Positions 44,409 to 53,003 of a stretch of 64,000 nucleotides of DNA are shown in pieces; positions within the stretch are counted from its first letter, which is position 1, and every line of letters begins with the position of its first letter. Below the pieces are notes generated by a model. That model was given only the letters and a program-made list of their open reading frames with translations. It had not been told where the DNA came from and searched no databases. This DNA comes from Bacillota bacterium (GTDB taxonomy: Bacteria; Bacillota_I; Bacilli_A; RF39; UBA660): assembly GCA_015059405.1 (NCBI GenBank), contig SVAL01000012.1, positions 1-64,000 on the forward strand, given 5' to 3'. Position numbers and translations under genes: made by a program.

Positions 44409-45356
44409 CTATAAAGTTCCTAAATTTTCTATACTATTTAAAAAAGAACAATCCATATAAAGTGTTAGGTTTTCTTCTTTAACATTATACTTGGAAATAT
44501 AAATAGAGCCCTTATCTAAATACATTTCCAAGTTATTTAAATTTTTTGTTAGTAATTTAGTCATTTTACTATCTGCATAAATACCTTGATTATTAACAAA
44601 CACAACTTTATTTTGAATTTGAATTTCATTTTCTAAATTGTATGCGACATATAATTTGGTGTAAACTTTGATACTACTTTCTTTTCCGGTAGTAATACTA
44701 AATGTATATTTATCTCCATCTAAAATTGCATTGAAATAAATAATTTTATCATTTTCTTGATAGTAATATTGGAAATTTTCAAAACTTAATCCGATATCTT
44801 CATTAAATATTTTATTAGATACACTTTGTAATTCTTCTTTTGTCAATGTAATAGTACTATTTTCATAATTACTAATATTTTTCTTTTTCATTAAATCATG
44901 AAACTTACTATGAGAAGTGATTAATAACATTTTTGCTTGAAAGTCTAAATCCTTTATTTCAATTATTCCTTCTCCATATATTTTAGTAATATTTTTTTCA
45001 TATAATGGATTAATCGTTTCAAAATTAAATATTTTATTTATCTTTTGAATTGTTCTGTTAGTAACATCAATATCACCACTTGGCAGTGGTTCATCTCTTT
45101 CAACCACTTCTATTTCTTCTGGTATTTTCTTATCTTTATCTTTTTCTTTTTTATCTGGTAAGAACATTAAAACAACTGCTACAGCTGCAACAATTATAAT
45201 TATCCACACTAAAAGTAATACTTGTTTTTTAAAATACTTTTTTTCATCTTCTGTCATTGGAATTTTTTCTTTTTCTTGTTCTATCGTTTCATTTTCTTCA
45301 ACAACATGTTCCTTATATTCTTTTTTTAAATAGTCCCATCTATCTTTTTGTTCCAA
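44409..45356 (-). CDS. Single-pass membrane protein leading T4SS-like operon A
   Basis: 315 residues: a charged cytoplasmic N-terminus (about 1-45), one membrane segment (VLLLVWIIIIVAAVAVVLMF, about 46-66) and an extracellular domain of about 245 residues without Cys-rich or catalytic motifs until a single late Cys. The start is a TTG at 45356. The topology is that of VirB8/TcpC-type assembly factors, but I see no sequence motif to prove it. It is the first gene of the operon with the pilin-like and VirB6-like copy A genes. Confidence 0.68.
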   Translation of the reverse strand: MEQKDRWDYLKKEYKEHVVEENETIEQEKEKIPMTEDEKKYFKKQVLLLVWIIIIVAAVAVVLMFLPDKKEKDKDKKIPEEIEVVERDEPLPSGDIDVTNRTIQKINKIFNFETINPLYEKNITKIYGEGIIEIKDLDFQAKMLLITSHSKFHDLMKKKNISNYENSTITLTKEELQSVSNKIFNEDIGLSFENFQYYYQENDKIIYFNAILDGDKYTFSITTGKESSIKVYTKLYVAYNLENEIQIQNKVVFVNNQGIYADSKMTKLLTKNLNNLEMYLDKGSIYISKYNVKEENLTLYMDCSFLNSIENLGTL

Positions 45357-45380
45357 AATATATCACACTCTCTTATTCCC

Positions 45381-45408
45381 CTATCTTACTATATAAATTA
45401 TAAGATAG
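45381..45408 (-). promoter_or_regulatory. -10 element inside an inverted repeat upstream of T4SS-like operon A
   Basis: CTATCTTA (45381-45388) and TAAGATAG (45401-45408) form an 8-bp inverted repeat; the minus strand reads TTATAATT within it, a probable -10. It could be an operator or a 5' mRNA hairpin. Confidence 0.45.
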
Positions 45409-45425
45409 ATTTCATATTTTTACAA

Positions 45426-45454
45426 TAAAAAAATAGGAAATAAATTCCTATTTT
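45426..45454 (-). terminator. Terminator of topA
   Basis: Arms AAAATAGGAA (45430-45439) and TTCCTATTTT (45445-45454), T-run on the minus strand; includes the topA stop codon. Confidence 0.85.
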
Positions 45455-47475
45455 TCAAAATTACAATTACTACATTTTATGGTTCCTTTATTATCAACCA
45501 TTAAACTCTTACACTCTGGACATAATTCACCTGTTGGTAAATCCCAAGTTGCTACTTTACATTTAGGAAAGTTGTTGCATCCATAGAATATTTTGCCTGT
45601 TTTGCTTTTTCTTTCTATAATTGTACCTTTACATTTTGGACAAGTACAAATCTCTTTAACAGTCTTTTCTTCCTTTTTAATATATTTACATTCTGGATAG
45701 TTACCACACGCAACAAATTCTCCATATTTTCCTTTTCTAATTACTAAATCGCTTCCACATTCAGGACATGTTTCTCCAGTAGATTCTGGTCCTTTTTTAT
45801 CCATTTCTTTAAATGCTTTTTGAATTAATGGTTCAAATTCATCATAGAAAGAATGAAGAAGTTCTATTTCATCTTTACTAGCATCAGATATATCATCTAA
45901 GTCTTTTTCCATTTTAGCTGTATATTCTACATTTATGATACCAGAGAAAAATTCTTGTAATTTATCAGTTGTTTCATAACCAATTTCTGTTGGTTTAAAC
46001 TTTTTATCATCTAATATTACATATTCTCTTTCTTTAATAGTATCTATAATTTTAGCATAAGTAGAGGGTCTACCAATTCCTAATTCTTCCATTTCTTTAA
46101 TTAGTTTAGCTTCTGTATATCGTGCTGGTGGTTGAGTAAAATGTTGTTCTTTTGTTATTTCATTTGAATCTAATCCACCATCTTTATATTGTTCTAACGC
46201 TGGAAGAATTTTATCTTCACTATTTTCATAATCTTTATATACTTTTAAATACCCATCAAATATTAATACTTGCCCTGTTGCTTTAAATTGATAATTGTTA
46301 TTATCTAGTATTACAGTAGTAGCATTTACTTTAGCATCAGCCATAATAGATGCTAAGGCTCTATAATAAATCATTGAATATAGTTTATATTCATCGCTCG
46401 ATAAATATTTTTTTACTTTTTCAGGAGTTCTTAAGATACTTGTTGGACGAATTGCTTCATGGGCATCTTGAACATTTTCTTTTTTCTTTGTGATTTTAGC
46501 ATAACCTACATACTCTTTACCATATTCTTTTTCAATAAAATTATATCCACTTGCGATAAATTCATCTGAAAGTCTTATAGAGTCAGTTCTCATATAAGTA
46601 ATTAACCCTACTGTTTCATTTTCTAAATCTACCCCTTCATATAACTTTTGAGCAACACTCATAGTCTTTTTAGATGGCATATTTAATTTATTAACAGCAT
46701 CTTGTTGTAAAGTTGAAGTTATATATGGTGCTTTAGCTTTTTTATTTTTTTGTTTTGTTTCAATACTATCTATCATAAAGTGTTTAGAAAGTTTTGATAA
46801 AACATCATTTGCTTCTTCTTCAGAATGGATTTCTATATCTTTATGATCATAATTAAATAGTTTTGCTTCAAATTCATCAAAGATAGCAGTGATAGTCCAG
46901 TATTCTTCTGGTACAAAAGCTTCTATTTCTCGTTCTCTATCAACTATTAGTTTTAAAGCAACACTTTGTACACGACCTGCACTTTTACCACCTGTTTTTG
47001 ATTGCATTAACTTACTTAATCTAAACCCAATAATTCTATCAAGAATTCTTCTAGCTTCTTGAGAATGTACTAAGTCATCATCTATTTTTCTTGTATGATT
47101 AAATGCTTCTATTACTTTATCTTTAGTTATTTCATGAAATAATACACGTTCATAATCATTATCTTTAATATCTAAAGTATCTTTTAAATGCCAAGAAATT
47201 GCTTCTCCTTCACGGTCGGGGTCGGTTGCAAGAAAGATCTTATCATGATTTTTTACTTCTTTTTTCAAATCATTTATTAATTTTGTCTTACCTTCTACCG
47301 CAATATAATTAGGTTTAAAATCATTTTCAATATCTACACCTAATCCATATTTACCTGTTGTTGCTAAATCTCTTATATGTCCTTTAGATGAAACTACTTT
47401 AAAATCTTTACCTAAATATTTTTCAATTGTTCTACTTTTACTTGGCGATTCCACTATTACTAAATTTTTAGCCAT
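45448..47475 (-). CDS. topA: DNA topoisomerase I (type IA)
   Basis: Relaxes negative supercoils. Toprim domain at the N-terminus (LVIVESPSKSRTIEKYLG; ATDPDREGEAISWHL), SAGRVQSVALKLIVDRE, and active-site Y294 in GLITYMRTDS. Three C-terminal zinc ribbons follow the core: CPECGSDLV...CGNYPEC, CPKCKGTI...CNNFPKC and CPECKSLM...CSNC. 675 residues, normal for Bacilli. GAGGACGTGAT precedes the ATG. Monocistronic by its own terminator. Confidence 0.97.
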   Translation of the reverse strand: MAKNLVIVESPSKSRTIEKYLGKDFKVVSSKGHIRDLATTGKYGLGVDIENDFKPNYIAVEGKTKLINDLKKEVKNHDKIFLATDPDREGEAISWHLKDTLDIKDNDYERVLFHEITKDKVIEAFNHTRKIDDDLVHSQEARRILDRIIGFRLSKLMQSKTGGKSAGRVQSVALKLIVDREREIEAFVPEEYWTITAIFDEFEAKLFNYDHKDIEIHSEEEANDVLSKLSKHFMIDSIETKQKNKKAKAPYITSTLQQDAVNKLNMPSKKTMSVAQKLYEGVDLENETVGLITYMRTDSIRLSDEFIASGYNFIEKEYGKEYVGYAKITKKKENVQDAHEAIRPTSILRTPEKVKKYLSSDEYKLYSMIYYRALASIMADAKVNATTVILDNNNYQFKATGQVLIFDGYLKVYKDYENSEDKILPALEQYKDGGLDSNEITKEQHFTQPPARYTEAKLIKEMEELGIGRPSTYAKIIDTIKEREYVILDDKKFKPTEIGYETTDKLQEFFSGIINVEYTAKMEKDLDDISDASKDEIELLHSFYDEFEPLIQKAFKEMDKKGPESTGETCPECGSDLVIRKGKYGEFVACGNYPECKYIKKEEKTVKEICTCPKCKGTIIERKSKTGKIFYGCNNFPKCKVATWDLPTGELCPECKSLMVDNKGTIKCSNCNFEK

Positions 47476-47559
47476 TAAATCACGTCCTCACTTAAATATA
47501 TATACTAATAAAATATTAATTTGTCAACAAGACTATTCCTACATAATTGTAAAGTTATT

Positions 47560-48162
47560 TTACAATTTTTTATTATATTTATTAATCATTTTATTTAATT
47601 CATACATTCTTCTATCTAATTTTCTTATATCTTCTGCATAATTTTTTATCTCTTTTTCTACTTCTTTTGGAACATGTTCAGGAAATTTATATCTTATTTT
47701 ATGATCAAGACTCGCCCAAAAATCCATTGCGACAGTTCTTATTTGAATTTCTGCTGGAATATACTCTTTTTTACCATTTAAATGAAGTGGTACTTCAACC
47801 TTTAAATGATAACTAGTATAACCTGTATCTTTAGGATTTAATATATAATCTTTTTTCTCTTTTATTTTTATATTTTTAGATTTATATATTTCACTTACTA
47901 AATCATATACATCACTTATAAAGGATACAACTATTCTTATTCCAACTATATCAGATATATTTTTTAGACTTTGTTCATCTTTTTGATTCAAGCCTTTTTT
48001 TAAAAGTTTATTATTAATACTTGTTTCTGTTTTTAGTCTTGATTTTACATGTTCTACTGGTAAATAACCATTGTTTCTTTCAAATTCTTTTAAAATAATA
48101 TTTATTTCTGTTTCTAAAATATCTTTAGCATATTCATATTTATACAATTTATAATCCTGCAT
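47560..48162 (-). CDS. relQ: Small alarmone synthetase, RelQ-like
   Basis: 200 residues containing only a RelA/SpoT synthetase domain, so it makes (p)ppGpp without the hydrolase and regulatory domains of Rel. Motifs: ISDIVGIRIVVSFISDVYDL, NPKDTGYTSYHLKVEV and AEIQIRTVAMDFWASLDHK. A C-terminal helix after about 165 matches the tetramer helix of RelQ. AGAAAGGAAA precedes the ATG. Members of this group respond to cell-wall or other stress transcriptionally; nothing in its short upstream region shows a specific control site. Confidence 0.9.
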   Translation of the reverse strand: MQDYKLYKYEYAKDILETEINIILKEFERNNGYLPVEHVKSRLKTETSINNKLLKKGLNQKDEQSLKNISDIVGIRIVVSFISDVYDLVSEIYKSKNIKIKEKKDYILNPKDTGYTSYHLKVEVPLHLNGKKEYIPAEIQIRTVAMDFWASLDHKIRYKFPEHVPKEVEKEIKNYAEDIRKLDRRMYELNKMINKYNKKL

Positions 48163-48184
48163 AACTTTTCCTTTCTTCTTAAAA

Positions 48185-48213
48185 CAAAAAACTAGAATTT
48201 TACTTCTAGTTTT
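48185..48213 (-). terminator. Terminator of the cohesin-like anchored protein gene
   Basis: Arms AAAACTAGAA (48188-48197) and TTCTAGTTTT (48204-48213), T-run on the minus strand. Confidence 0.85.
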
Positions 48214-48224
48214 TTTATTTTACA

Positions 48225-49007
48225 TTATTTCATTTGTTTTATTTTTTTAGATTTTACGATTAATAAAACTATTAATACTACATTTAGTATAATTGATACA
48301 ATCGATAAATAAAGGAATGTGTTGTCTTTTTCAACTTTTTTATTATTTGTATTAGTTTTTTTCCCATCCTCATCTGTAGCATCATTGTTTGCTACTTCAT
48401 CTTTTTCTTCTGGTTCTTCATATGTTTCATCATTTAAATCTTCTTCATATCCATTATCATAATTGTCATCTTCTGAAGCACCTGATTCATCGCCATTTTC
48501 TTCTATAAACAATTCCTCTTCAAGATAACTTTCTCCATCTAATACAGTTTTATCATCTGGGATAAATCTAACTTTAATAGTATCCTCACTTGGCATAGAT
48601 TTTATTTCAAATAATACATATACTTTAGCATTAACAATTGTTTGTGCATCAGTTGTAAGTGTATATTTAATTGTTCCTGCAGAATTTTTTGTAATGTTTA
48701 ATTTAGTATTAGTTGTTGTTGTGTTATTTGAATCTCCACATTCATCATAATAACAAGAACTTGTTTCAACATATATTTTGTTGACTTTTAATTGAGTTGA
48801 ATCATAAGTAACCGTACCATTTAAATCACTATGATTACCATTTGCATTATATAATGCATATCCTGATACTTGATATGTAATAACTGATCCTTCTTTTACT
48901 GTTCCTTCACTAGAAAGATCACTCCATACACTTATAGCATCTGCTGATACAAAATGTGGAATACATAAACCAATCATCATTATAAATAACACTACATACT
49001 TCTTCAT
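48225..49007 (-). CDS. Membrane-anchored surface protein with cohesin-like N-terminal domain
   Basis: 260 residues. Signal peptide about 1-22 (YVVLFIMMIGLCIPHFVSA), then about 140 residues of beta-rich sequence with a cohesin-like course: VKEGSVITYQVSGY, LNGTVTYDSTQLKVNKIYV, and VNAKVYVLFEIKSMPSEDTI. A highly acidic linker (about 165-225) leads to a membrane segment (about 231-252) and a basic tail. A CYYDEC pair may form a disulfide. Either a second anchor for dockerin proteins like the protease at 30639-32822, or an unrelated immunoglobulin-like fold. It is 13 bases downstream of the phosphohexomutase gene. Confidence 0.65.
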   Translation of the reverse strand: MKKYVVLFIMMIGLCIPHFVSADAISVWSDLSSEGTVKEGSVITYQVSGYALYNANGNHSDLNGTVTYDSTQLKVNKIYVETSSCYYDECGDSNNTTTTNTKLNITKNSAGTIKYTLTTDAQTIVNAKVYVLFEIKSMPSEDTIKVRFIPDDKTVLDGESYLEEELFIEENGDESGASEDDNYDNGYEEDLNDETYEEPEEKDEVANNDATDEDGKKTNTNNKKVEKDNTFLYLSIVSIILNVVLIVLLIVKSKKIKQMK

Positions 49008-49020
49008 ATTTTTACATCCT

Positions 49021-50397
49021 TTATTCTTCGTTATATTTTTCTATTAATTCCATAAATTCTTTTTGAATTTCATCTAATCTTTCCTTAGATACTGCTTCAA
49101 ATCTAACAGTTATATTAGGACCTGTATTACTACATCTAACTAAAGCCCATCCATCTGGGAAAGTTGCTCTTACACCATCTATAGTATTAATATTATAATT
49201 TTTTTCTTTACAATATTCTATTACTTTTTCTACTACACTAAATTTTATTTTATCTGGTGAAGATACTTTTATTTCTTCTGTTGAATAATAATTAGTAATA
49301 CCATCTAACAATTCACTTGTTTTTTTATCAGTTTTACTTAGTAATTCTAATAATCTTAAACCTGCATATAATCCTGAATCAAATCCTGGAAATTTATCTC
49401 TAAAATAAACATGTCCAGATAACTCTCCTCCGAATGGTAGGTTTTCTTCTTTTACTTTTGCTTTGGTATAAGAATTACCTGTACGATAACAGATACTTTC
49501 TCCGCCTAAGCGTCTTATTTCGTCTTCTACTATTTTAGAGCATTTAACATCATATAAGAATTTTTTATTTTCTACTTTATTAAATAAATCTCTAATAATA
49601 ATAACCATATACTTATCAGTTGCGATATAGTTACCTTTTTCATCAACGATTCCTACTCTATCTCCATCACCATCAAACCCTAAACCTAAATCAGCTTTTG
49701 TGTCTATAACTCTTTCTTTTAATAAATCAAGGTTTTTTTCAACACATGGATCTGGGTGATGATTAGGAAATGTTGGATCACTTTCACCGCAAATAATATC
49801 TATATCAATTGGAAATTGTTCATATAATTCTTTTAATATACATGTTGTAGTTCCATTACCAGGATCTAAAACAACTTTTAATCTTCTTGAACCAAAATCT
49901 AGACTATTTTTAAATAATTCAAAATACTCATCTTTAATATCATAACTACTTAAAGTTCCTAGTCCTTCATCATAATTTCCTTCTAAAGTAAAATCACGAA
50001 ATTCTTCAATCATTTCACCTTTGGCATTTCCTCTTTCATCAAAAGAAAATTTAAAACCATTTTCATCTTTAGGATTATGACTTGCTGTTACCATAACACC
50101 AGCAGGAATTCCTAGTTTGATTTGGGTATAGTAATACATTGGAGTTGTAACTAAATCTAAATATACAACATCAATTCCTGTATCTAAAACACCTGTTACT
50201 AAAGCTTTAGTTAATTCCATATTGGAATATCTATTATCATGACCAATAACACATTTAGTTTGGTTAAATTTTTTTATATATGTTCCATAACTTTTACCAA
50301 TAGTATATGCTACATCTTCATTTAAATCTTCAGGATATTTACCTCTAATATCATAACCACGAAAGATAAATCCATTAATATTATTAGTTATTTTCAT
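49021..50397 (-). CDS. manB: Phosphomannomutase/phosphoglucomutase
   Basis: Interconverts hexose 1- and 6-phosphates for sugar-nucleotide synthesis. The phosphoserine loop is VTASHNPKDENGFKF, the metal loop LGFDGDGDRVGIVDEKG, and the sugar loop GGELSGHVYF. 458 residues, standard four-domain length. The start overlaps the preceding gene by 14 bases, with CGGAGGGATC as binding site, so the two are coupled. Substrate choice between mannose and glucose cannot be read from sequence. Confidence 0.92.
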   Translation of the reverse strand: MKITNNINGFIFRGYDIRGKYPEDLNEDVAYTIGKSYGTYIKKFNQTKCVIGHDNRYSNMELTKALVTGVLDTGIDVVYLDLVTTPMYYYTQIKLGIPAGVMVTASHNPKDENGFKFSFDERGNAKGEMIEEFRDFTLEGNYDEGLGTLSSYDIKDEYFELFKNSLDFGSRRLKVVLDPGNGTTTCILKELYEQFPIDIDIICGESDPTFPNHHPDPCVEKNLDLLKERVIDTKADLGLGFDGDGDRVGIVDEKGNYIATDKYMVIIIRDLFNKVENKKFLYDVKCSKIVEDEIRRLGGESICYRTGNSYTKAKVKEENLPFGGELSGHVYFRDKFPGFDSGLYAGLRLLELLSKTDKKTSELLDGITNYYSTEEIKVSSPDKIKFSVVEKVIEYCKEKNYNINTIDGVRATFPDGWALVRCSNTGPNITVRFEAVSKERLDEIQKEFMELIEKYNEE

Positions 50398-51010
50398 TTG
50401 ATCCCTCCGTTATGACACATTGGAAACTTTCATCTTGATAATTTTGTCTTTGAATAGTTATCATTTTACTATGTTTTTCTAAAAATTCATTATCTCTTAG
50501 ACTTTCATCTAATCGATAATCTATTTCTACTATAAATTGGTCTATATCTTTTTGTGTTTTAATACCCTTTGATTCAATAGATGAAATATTATCATATTCA
50601 GGAATAGCAACATCTTCAAATGTTAATCCACTTGCAGTATCTAGTTGTATAACATATTTTAGTTGTGTATGTTGAACCTGACTATCAGTATATTTACTTG
50701 TTACTTCTACTGTATAAATAAAACCTGTTTCTTTAAAGTGTGCATTACAACTTAACAGTTTATTTACTTTTTTTATCTCTACTGGAGTATCTTCAACTCT
50801 TCCTCCTTCTTCATATGTAGGATCTAAGCTTCTTAAAATTGTTGGTAAAAAAGCCATTATAAGAAAAAATACAGCTCCTGCATAACAAAGTGCATCTTGT
50901 TTATCAAGCGGTTGTTTTGGTGCAGTATTTGTTTTTTTAGCCACTGCCGGCTTTTTAACTGTTTCATTTTTAACTGGTTCTTTTACTTCTGGTTTTGTAT
51001 TATTATCCAT
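50384..51010 (-). CDS. Single-pass membrane protein of unknown function, 208 residues
   Basis: A Lys/Pro-rich cytoplasmic N-terminus (about 1-38), one hydrophobic segment (LCYAGAVFFLIMAFLPTIL, about 41-59) and an extracellular domain of about 145 residues with two Cys (LLSCNAHF and SFQCVITEG). Not recognised. Overlap with the phosphohexomutase gene suggests a shared envelope role, but this is only context. AGAGGGTG precedes the ATG. Confidence 0.68.
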   Translation of the reverse strand: MDNNTKPEVKEPVKNETVKKPAVAKKTNTAPKQPLDKQDALCYAGAVFFLIMAFLPTILRSLDPTYEEGGRVEDTPVEIKKVNKLLSCNAHFKETGFIYTVEVTSKYTDSQVQHTQLKYVIQLDTASGLTFEDVAIPEYDNISSIESKGIKTQKDIDQFIVEIDYRLDESLRDNEFLEKHSKMITIQRQNYQDESFQCVITEGSNENN

Positions 51011-51051
51011 TTCTCAACACCCTCTATCTTATTTCATTTTAGCATAATTAT

Positions 51052-51081
51052 CCATAAAAAAAAAGTCTATAAAAGACTTTT
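51052..51081 (-). terminator. Terminator of tig
   Basis: Arms AAAAGTCT (51061-51068) and AGACTTTT (51074-51081), then a run of nine T on the minus strand. Confidence 0.85.
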
Positions 51082-51088
51082 ATTATTA

Positions 51089-52369
51089 TTATTTATTTTC
51101 TTCTTTTAAGAAGTCTACAACTTTACGAATTTCCATATCATATTGAATCATTTCAATTCCACCAAATGCTTTTAAGAATTCGTCTTTTGCCATATTATAT
51201 TTACCAGCTAATTCTTCTGCTTGTTTATTAGCATCTTCTTCACTAATTTCTATTTTTTCTAAATTAGCAATTTCTTCTAGCATTAATCTATATAATACAT
51301 TTTTATATCCTTCTTTTTCTAATTGTTGTTTTAAATCTGCTTCAGTAGTTCTAGTGATTTGGTAATATAAATCTAAAGATACACCTTGCATTTTTAATTG
51401 TTGTTCATATCTACCAAGTAATCTTTCTACTTCTTCTTCTACCATTTCTTCTGGAATATCTACTTCTACATTTTTAGCTACTTCTTCTAATAAAGTATCT
51501 ACATATCTATTTTCAGCATCCATTTCTTTTTGTGCTTCGATATTAAGTTTTAATTCTTTTTCTAAATCTTCTTTAGAATTAACACCTTCCATAGCTAAAT
51601 CTTCAAATAATTCTTCATCAAATTCTCTTTCTACTTTTTCTTTAATTTCATGAAGTTTTACTTTGAATACTACAGCAGCACCTTTTAAGTTTTCAGCAGG
51701 ATATTCTTCTGGGAAAGTTACATTAATTTCTCTTTCTTCTTCTTTCTTCATTCCTACTAATTGTTCTTCAAATCCTGGGATAAATGTATTACTTCCGATT
51801 TCTAAATCGTAGTTTTCACCTTTTCCACCATCAAACGCTACACCATCTTTAAATCCTTCAAAGTCAATAACAGCGATATTTCCATTTTCAAGAGTTCCTT
51901 CTTCTTTAACTCTTACTTCTCCATATCTTTCTAAGATATGTTTCATTTCATGTTCAATTTCTTCTTTTGTTACTTTAACAGTTTCTTTCTTAACTTTTAA
52001 ACCTTTATATTTTTTGATATTAACACTTGGTTTTGTAACAATAGTAAATACAAATTCAACACCTTCATCAGTAATAGATTTAATATCTACTTTAGGTTGT
52101 ACAACTGGTACTAGTTTAGATTCTTCTAAAGCTTTAACATATGCTACATTAACTACATTATCAATTGCAGCCATATATAAACTTTCTTTACCAAAATTCT
52201 TTTCATAAATATTTCTTGGTACTTTACCTTTTCTAAATCCGCTAACTGTTACATCTTTTCTTTTTTCTTCGAAAGCTTTATCAACAGCTTCAGTCCAGTC
52301 TTGACCTTCGATTTTTATAACAACTTCTTGTTTATTTTCTACTTTTTTATTTTCAGCTTTTTTTGCCAT
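51089..52369 (-). CDS. tig: Trigger factor
   Basis: Ribosome-bound chaperone and peptidyl-prolyl isomerase. Ribosome-binding signature GFRKGKVPRNIYEKNFGKES near residues 43-62; FKBP-type domain about 150-240 (ENGNIAVIDFEGFKDGVAF); helical C-terminal chaperone domain to residue 426. Full length. GGAGGAGAT precedes the ATG. In B. subtilis tig precedes clpX; here the ClpX-like gene is far away. Confidence 0.96.
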   Translation of the reverse strand: MAKKAENKKVENKQEVVIKIEGQDWTEAVDKAFEEKRKDVTVSGFRKGKVPRNIYEKNFGKESLYMAAIDNVVNVAYVKALEESKLVPVVQPKVDIKSITDEGVEFVFTIVTKPSVNIKKYKGLKVKKETVKVTKEEIEHEMKHILERYGEVRVKEEGTLENGNIAVIDFEGFKDGVAFDGGKGENYDLEIGSNTFIPGFEEQLVGMKKEEEREINVTFPEEYPAENLKGAAVVFKVKLHEIKEKVEREFDEELFEDLAMEGVNSKEDLEKELKLNIEAQKEMDAENRYVDTLLEEVAKNVEVDIPEEMVEEEVERLLGRYEQQLKMQGVSLDLYYQITRTTEADLKQQLEKEGYKNVLYRLMLEEIANLEKIEISEEDANKQAEELAGKYNMAKDEFLKAFGGIEMIQYDMEIRKVVDFLKEENK

Positions 52370-52421
52370 AATATCTCCTCCAACAAGTTATATTATATAG
52401 TATTTTAAGTTCTTATACAAG

Positions 52422-52444
52422 AAAAAAAAGAGGTTTCCTCTTTT
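52422..52444 (-). terminator. Terminator of greA
   Basis: Arms AAAAGAGG (52426-52433) and CCTCTTTT (52437-52444) around TTT, T-run on the minus strand. Confidence 0.85.
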
Positions 52445-52447
52445 CTC

Positions 52448-52915
52448 TTACTTAATTTCAGTAATTTCTATTTTGTATACTCCATTTGGACTTTCTACTT
52501 CCACGATGTCCCCTACTTTTTTATTAAGTATTGCTTTAGCAATTGGACTTTCATTAGAAATTTTACTCATAAATGGATCTGCTTCTTGACTACCAACGAT
52601 TTTATATTCATCAGTATCATCATCATCAACATATTTAATTGAAACAGTTGAACCAATACTTACTTTATCAGTATCAATCTTTTCAATAATTTCTACGTTT
52701 TCAAGCATTTTTTCTAATTTTTTAATACGACCTTCTAATTCTGCTTGTTCATTTCTAGCAGCATCATAGTCAGCATTTTCTGATAAGTCACCTAGCGCAC
52801 GTGCTTCTTTAATAGATGTAATATTTTCAGGACGTTTTACATTTATTAAATAGTCTAATTCTTTCTTTAATTCTTCTAAACCTTCACGTGTTACATATAT
52901 TTTCTTGTCTGTCAA
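52448..52915 (-). CDS. greA: Transcription elongation factor GreA
   Basis: Rescues backtracked RNA polymerase by stimulating transcript cleavage. The coiled-coil tip carries the acidic residues in ARALGDLSENADYDAARNEQ near residues 44-63; the C-terminal domain has SPIAKAILNKKVGDIVEVE. 155 residues. The start codon is TTG at 52915, with GAGGTG ten bases upstream. It lies in the B. subtilis-like mltG-trmR-trhP-greA neighbourhood. Confidence 0.96.
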   Translation of the reverse strand: MTDKKIYVTREGLEELKKELDYLINVKRPENITSIKEARALGDLSENADYDAARNEQAELEGRIKKLEKMLENVEIIEKIDTDKVSIGSTVSIKYVDDDDTDEYKIVGSQEADPFMSKISNESPIAKAILNKKVGDIVEVESPNGVYKIEITEIK

Positions 52916-52951
52916 TTTAATGCACCTCTTTTTTAATAATATACTTTTAAC

Positions 52952-52980
52952 AAGATACTACATTTTTGACTTTTTGTCAA
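52952..52980 (-). promoter_or_regulatory. Promoter of greA
   Basis: TTGACA (52975-52980 on the minus strand), a 17-base spacer and TATCTT (52952-52957). Confidence 0.65.
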
Positions 52981-53003
52981 GGAAAAGACTATGAAACACA
53001 CTA

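Noticed and set aside
47545-47567. AATTGTAAA/TTTACAATT inverted repeat as a relQ terminator
   Set aside because: On the minus strand the stem is followed by AATTATGT without a T-run, so it is not a convincing terminator in that direction.
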